This document shows, in pieces, positions 13,287 through 14,294 of a stretch of DNA of 14,294 bases; the stretch's first letter is position 1, and each line of letters begins with the position of its first letter. This stretch comes from Haloferacaceae archaeon. GTDB lineage: Archaea > Halobacteriota > Halobacteria > Halobacteriales > Haloferacaceae. Location: positions 1-14,294 of the forward strand of contig PWFE01000105.1 in assembly GCA_003554115.1 (NCBI GenBank), given 5' to 3'. The notes under the pieces were generated by a model, which saw nothing but the letters and a program-made list of their open reading frames with translations, had not been told where the DNA came from and did not search any database. The position numbers and the translations under genes are program-made.

Positions 13287-14294
13287 ATGAGCCGTCGACT
13301 CTACGTGCTCGGCGGGGTGTTGGTGGCGATCGCCGCGCTGGCGACCGTGATCCTTTTCGAGGTGTTGGGAACGGTGTTTTTCGCACTCACCGTCGCGTAT
13401 CTGTTAGTTCCGCTCCATCGTCGACTTCAGAACCGCGGCTATTCGCGCTTGGCGTCGACGGTTGTGGTGACGACCCTCGCGCTTTCGGGTGTGCTCGCGT
13501 TGTTTGGCCCCGTGGCGTATCTCCTCGTTATTCGAATCTCGGATATCTCGGTGCTGCTGTCGACGCTCCCGGAGGCAATAACGGTCGAGGCTGCCGGATT
13601 TACCTACGAACTGGTGGTCGCTGATCTGTTAGCAATCGTTATACAGGAGCTGTCGGCGGTGGGACGAGCGATTGCGGCTTCGCTTCCCGTATTGGCCATC
13701 AAACTCGCCCTGTTCGTGCTGTTAGTCTTTTCGCTGCTGCAGAACCAGCGAGATATTCGGACCGCCACTATCGCCGTCGTCCCGCCGGACTACCGCGATA
13801 TCGCACAAGCACTCCACACCCGCGCCACCGAGACCCTGTTTGCGCTGTACGTCCTACAGGCCGCAACCGCACTGGCGACGTTTCTGCTCGCAGTCCCTGT
13901 GTTCGTGTTGTTCGGCTACAGCTCTCCGATTGTACTGGCAACTGTCGCCGGCATCCTCCAATTCGTTCCGGTTGCTGGGCCGAGTCTGCTTATTCTCGCG
14001 CTTGTGGGGGGCAACCTGTTTGTCGGTGACCTCGCCGGGGCGATTCTGATCGGGATCGTTGGCGGTACGCTGATCGTCGCACTCCCCGATACGGTGATTC
14101 GTCCACGCCTCGCCAGTAAGACAGCCGATATCTCCAGTAGCCTCTACTTTATCGGCTTCGTCGGCGGGCTGTTGAGCCTTGGTGCGCTCGGTATCATCGT
14201 CGGCCCGTTAGTGGTCGCGCTGTTGGTCGAGGCTGCCTCACTCGTCGCCGCAGAGTTCGAATCCGAACCGCCCGCAGGGCCACCTGTTTCAGCG
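13287..14294 (+). CDS. AI-2E/PerM family membrane transporter, partial at 3' end
   Basis: This is the first 336 codons of a gene that runs off the window without a stop. Hydrophobic segments lie near 5-24, 27-42, 57-82, 133-151, 183-209, 212-240, 247-267 and 286-320. This matches the family layout: an N-terminal hairpin, a third helix, a periplasmic-type segment (about 84-130), then the conserved C-terminal helices. LQFVPVAGPSLLI (224-236) matches the family's conserved P-x-x-GP motif, and LGIIVGPLVVALL (301-313) matches the terminal G-x-GP motif. Members export small molecules or ions (autoinducer-2 in some bacteria, sodium/proton exchange in others); the substrate here cannot be told. The last residues in the window are Glu/Pro-rich, so the gene probably ends soon after. 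Confidence 0.88.
   Translation, partial: MSRRLYVLGGVLVAIAALATVILFEVLGTVFFALTVAYLLVPLHRRLQNRGYSRLASTVVVTTLALSGVLALFGPVAYLLVIRISDISVLLSTLPEAITVEAAGFTYELVVADLLAIVIQELSAVGRAIAASLPVLAIKLALFVLLVFSLLQNQRDIRTATIAVVPPDYRDIAQALHTRATETLFALYVLQAATALATFLLAVPVFVLFGYSSPIVLATVAGILQFVPVAGPSLLILALVGGNLFVGDLAGAILIGIVGGTLIVALPDTVIRPRLASKTADISSSLYFIGFVGGLLSLGALGIIVGPLVVALLVEAASLVAAEFESEPPAGPPVSA

Noticed and set aside
13090..13386. Upstream extension of the FAD-Rieske reading frame by 99 codons
   Set aside because: It overlaps the start of the divergent membrane-protein gene and its promoter, and the Arg-rich sequence is unlike the rest of the protein; the ATG at 13089 gives a standard length.
1..14294. Search for tRNA, CRISPR, insertion sequence or integrase features
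   Set aside because: No cloverleaf, spaced direct-repeat array, transposase motif or terminal repeat was recognised; gene order and composition look like core chromosome.

Overview
This window looks like chromosomal DNA of a haloarchaeon (class Halobacteria). The base composition is fairly GC-rich with GC-ending codons. The predicted proteins are acidic. Most genes have a TATA-like box about 25-30 bp before the start codon and no Shine-Dalgarno, as expected for leaderless mRNAs. The gene content is archaeal: an Orc1/Cdc6 initiator, the small subunit of DNA polymerase D and a Sec11-type signal peptidase. The genus cannot be told from the sequence alone. I see no tRNA, rRNA, insertion sequence, CRISPR array or other sign of transfer, and no gap without a gene longer than about 225 bp.

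Left part (1-6170), replication neighbourhood. A membrane-embedded calcineurin-like phosphoesterase (218-1564) is followed by orc1/cdc6 (1737-3365). Convergent to it is the signal peptidase I gene (4310-3381). Next comes the small subunit (DP1) of DNA polymerase D (4537-6153, or from 4462). From family knowledge, the order orc1 - signal peptidase - PolD small subunit is the conserved neighbourhood of the main haloarchaeal origin oriC1. An ORB-like element with a G-run sits directly before orc1 (1711-1733), so the 172-bp gap at 1565-1736 is a candidate compact origin.

Middle part (6166-10730). A GNAT-like gene (minus strand) is divergent from a two-gene unit: a 29-residue membrane peptide (6685-6774) overlapping by one base a haloarchaeal protein of unknown function (6774-7562). 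Then comes a P-loop-less RecA/KaiC-like protein (minus strand). It is divergent from a pair of overlapping genes, each encoding one MgtE/SLC41-type membrane domain (8368-8937 and 8937-9515). Convergent to the pair is a duplicated PhoU-TrkA_C protein (10730-9522). I infer these three genes to be a divalent-cation transport module with a cytosolic regulatory protein.

Right part (10810-14294). A class I SAM-dependent methyltransferase is convergent with a FAD oxidoreductase carrying a C-terminal Rieske domain. Divergent from that is an AI-2E/PerM-family membrane protein cut by the window end.

Regulatory architecture stands out. Several convergent junctions are only 3-15 bp and carry perfect inverted repeats (3366-3376, 6153-6167, 9517-9541). 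Two divergent promoters carry inverted repeats placed exactly around the TATA box or start site (8224-8240 and 8324-8361).
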